NCBI GenBank assembly: GCA_026014605.1
Contig: JAOZIC010000192.1
Location: forward strand, 1-6,550
Direction of reading: 5' to 3'
Length of the DNA: 6,550 nt
Source of the DNA: Candidatus Bathyarchaeota archaeon
Lineage (GTDB): Archaea > Thermoproteota > Bathyarchaeia > Bathyarchaeales > Bathyarchaeaceae
A program made the translations under genes and the position numbers. Positions within the stretch are counted from its first letter, which is position 1. Each line of letters opens with the position of its first letter. Below are positions 5,664 to 6,550 of the stretch, piece after piece. Under the pieces are notes generated by a model. That model ran no database searches, was not told the origin of the DNA, and was given only the letters and a program-made list of their open reading frames with translations.

Positions 5664-6550
5664 CTACTGCAACAACTGTGATTTGGCGGTTATGCGTTTT
5701 CGGTAAAGGGCAACAACAAAAACAGTAATCAAAACAAAGGGCAAGAACACCAGCGACGGAAACTCTGGGATGTACCCTGTTGGAAAGTATTGCTCGTTTT
5801 CTCGGTGGTATTGTTCGTTATTCGAGCCGCCAAAAGCATAAAGGGTGTCGTTTACAACTGCAACGCCAAAGCTGGAACGTGCAGTTGGCATTGAAGCGCC
5901 ATAACGCCATGTGTCATTAACGGGGTTGTACACTTGTGTTGTGTTAAAACATTTCAAAATAGAGTTTTCTATGCCGCCGACAACGATTATTTGTTCGGGG
6001 GCAAAAATGCCTGTGGTTACGCCTGCGGATGATTTGTACAATGCAACGATGGGGGCGGTTTTGTTGCTCCAGCTGTCAGTTTTTGTGTTGTAAACTTGGT
6101 TAAGTTTTGTAAGCCATACATTGTAACTAATTCCACGTCGCAATCCGCCGATAACAAATATTTCATCACCCACAGCAGCAGAAGCGTAACCAAAAACAGT
6201 AACTGGAATCGGTGTTTTTGTTTCCCACGAATCAGTTTCAGGACAGTATACTTCAGTTACACCAAAGTCGTAGACCATAAAGGTGTTTTCAAGTTTAGCT
6301 CCACTTAAAGTAAAAATTTTGTCACCCACAGTATGGGCATTAAAACTCATTCTTGGCGTAGGCAAAGCAGCCTTGGTTCTCCATATGTCTGTTTCAGGGT
6401 CGTAAACTTCGGTTGTATCTGTAAGAACGTAACCCCCCTCCATGTAACTAGGACCTGTTGCTCCACCAAAAGCATAGATTTTGCCGTCATACACAGCTAT
6501 TGCAAAATCGCTTCGTGCAGTAGGCATCGAAGACCTAATTGTCCAAGTAT
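5664..6550 (-). CDS. Kelch-repeat surface protein with C-terminal PEF-type sorting signal (5' end outside window)
   Basis: The frame runs open to the right edge; the residues before the first ATG (6527) read TWTIRSS and continue a kelch repeat, so that ATG is internal and the N-terminus is missing. The 294 visible residues hold about five kelch blades of roughly 50 residues, each with a (M/L/I)P..R/F opening, an I(Y/F)..GG or similar strand, and a VY.P.TD.W closing strand. Examples are MPTARSDFAIAVYDGKIYAFGG near the start and MPTARSSFGVAVVNDTLYAFGG near visible residues 220-241. The last blade is incomplete, as expected if the N-terminus closes a beta-propeller. The C-terminus has PEFPS (261-265), a hydrophobic segment (about 266-282) and RKR (283-285), the layout of archaeal PEF-CTERM sorting signals. 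The protein is therefore probably exported and anchored at the cell surface. Its ligand is unknown. It lies upstream of purM in the same direction but ends just before the purM promoter. Confidence 0.88.
   Translation of the reverse strand, partial: TWTIRSSMPTARSDFAIAVYDGKIYAFGGATGPSYMEGGYVLTDTTEVYDPETDIWRTKAALPTPRMSFNAHTVGDKIFTLSGAKLENTFMVYDFGVTEVYCPETDSWETKTPIPVTVFGYASAAVGDEIFVIGGLRRGISYNVWLTKLNQVYNTKTDSWSNKTAPIVALYKSSAGVTTGIFAPEQIIVVGGIENSILKCFNTTQVYNPVNDTWRYGASMPTARSSFGVAVVNDTLYAFGGSNNEQYHRENEQYFPTGYIPEFPSLVFLPFVLITVFVVALYRKRITAKSQLLQ

Noticed and set aside
1..6550. CRISPR array, insertion sequence, attachment site or replication origin
   Set aside because: No regularly spaced repeats, transposase or integrase motifs, terminal inverted repeats or origin-type clusters are visible. 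The only exact repeats of note are the 15-bp pair at purS.

Overview
This is most likely a chromosomal segment of an uncultivated archaeon, with a Bathyarchaeia-like lineage as my best guess. The reasons are a three-subunit PurS/PurL/PurQ synthase, a PurM with archaeal-style motif variants, TATA-like boxes at archaeal spacing upstream of purM and purS, purine-rich or GGTG ribosome binding sites, GTG starts, and a surface protein ending in an archaeal PEF-type sorting signal. The lineage call is inference from protein style; no rRNA or other marker is present.

Layout: positions 1-297 (+ strand) hold the C-terminal 98 residues of a PfkB-family sugar/nucleoside kinase. Everything else runs on the minus strand. 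In transcription order from the right edge these are: a kelch-repeat surface protein cut by the window edge (6550-5664); purM (5616-4540) with its own TATA box; a small flavodoxin-like protein (4516-4040) 23 bp behind purM; an intergenic region of 318 bp (4039-3722); then purS, purL and purQ (3721-280). purS and purL overlap by an ATGA, and purL and purQ are 5 bp apart. The purQ and kinase genes converge and overlap by 18 bp at their 3' ends.

Function: PurS, PurL and PurQ together convert FGAR to FGAM, with PurQ supplying ammonia from glutamine. PurM then closes FGAM to AIR. The window therefore encodes two consecutive steps of de novo purine synthesis, in two neighbouring transcription units. 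The flavodoxin-like protein is the odd member of the purM unit. The kelch protein and the kinase have no clear link to purine synthesis, although some PfkB kinases act on nucleosides.

The part least explained by ordinary annotation is 3722-4039. It contains two identical 15-bp repeats flanking a TATA box, an overlapping 18-bp dyad, and further upstream a run of potential hairpins with no convincing coding sequence. I see no clearly new biological system. The best candidates for something undescribed are the purS operator-like array and the possible structured RNA upstream of it.
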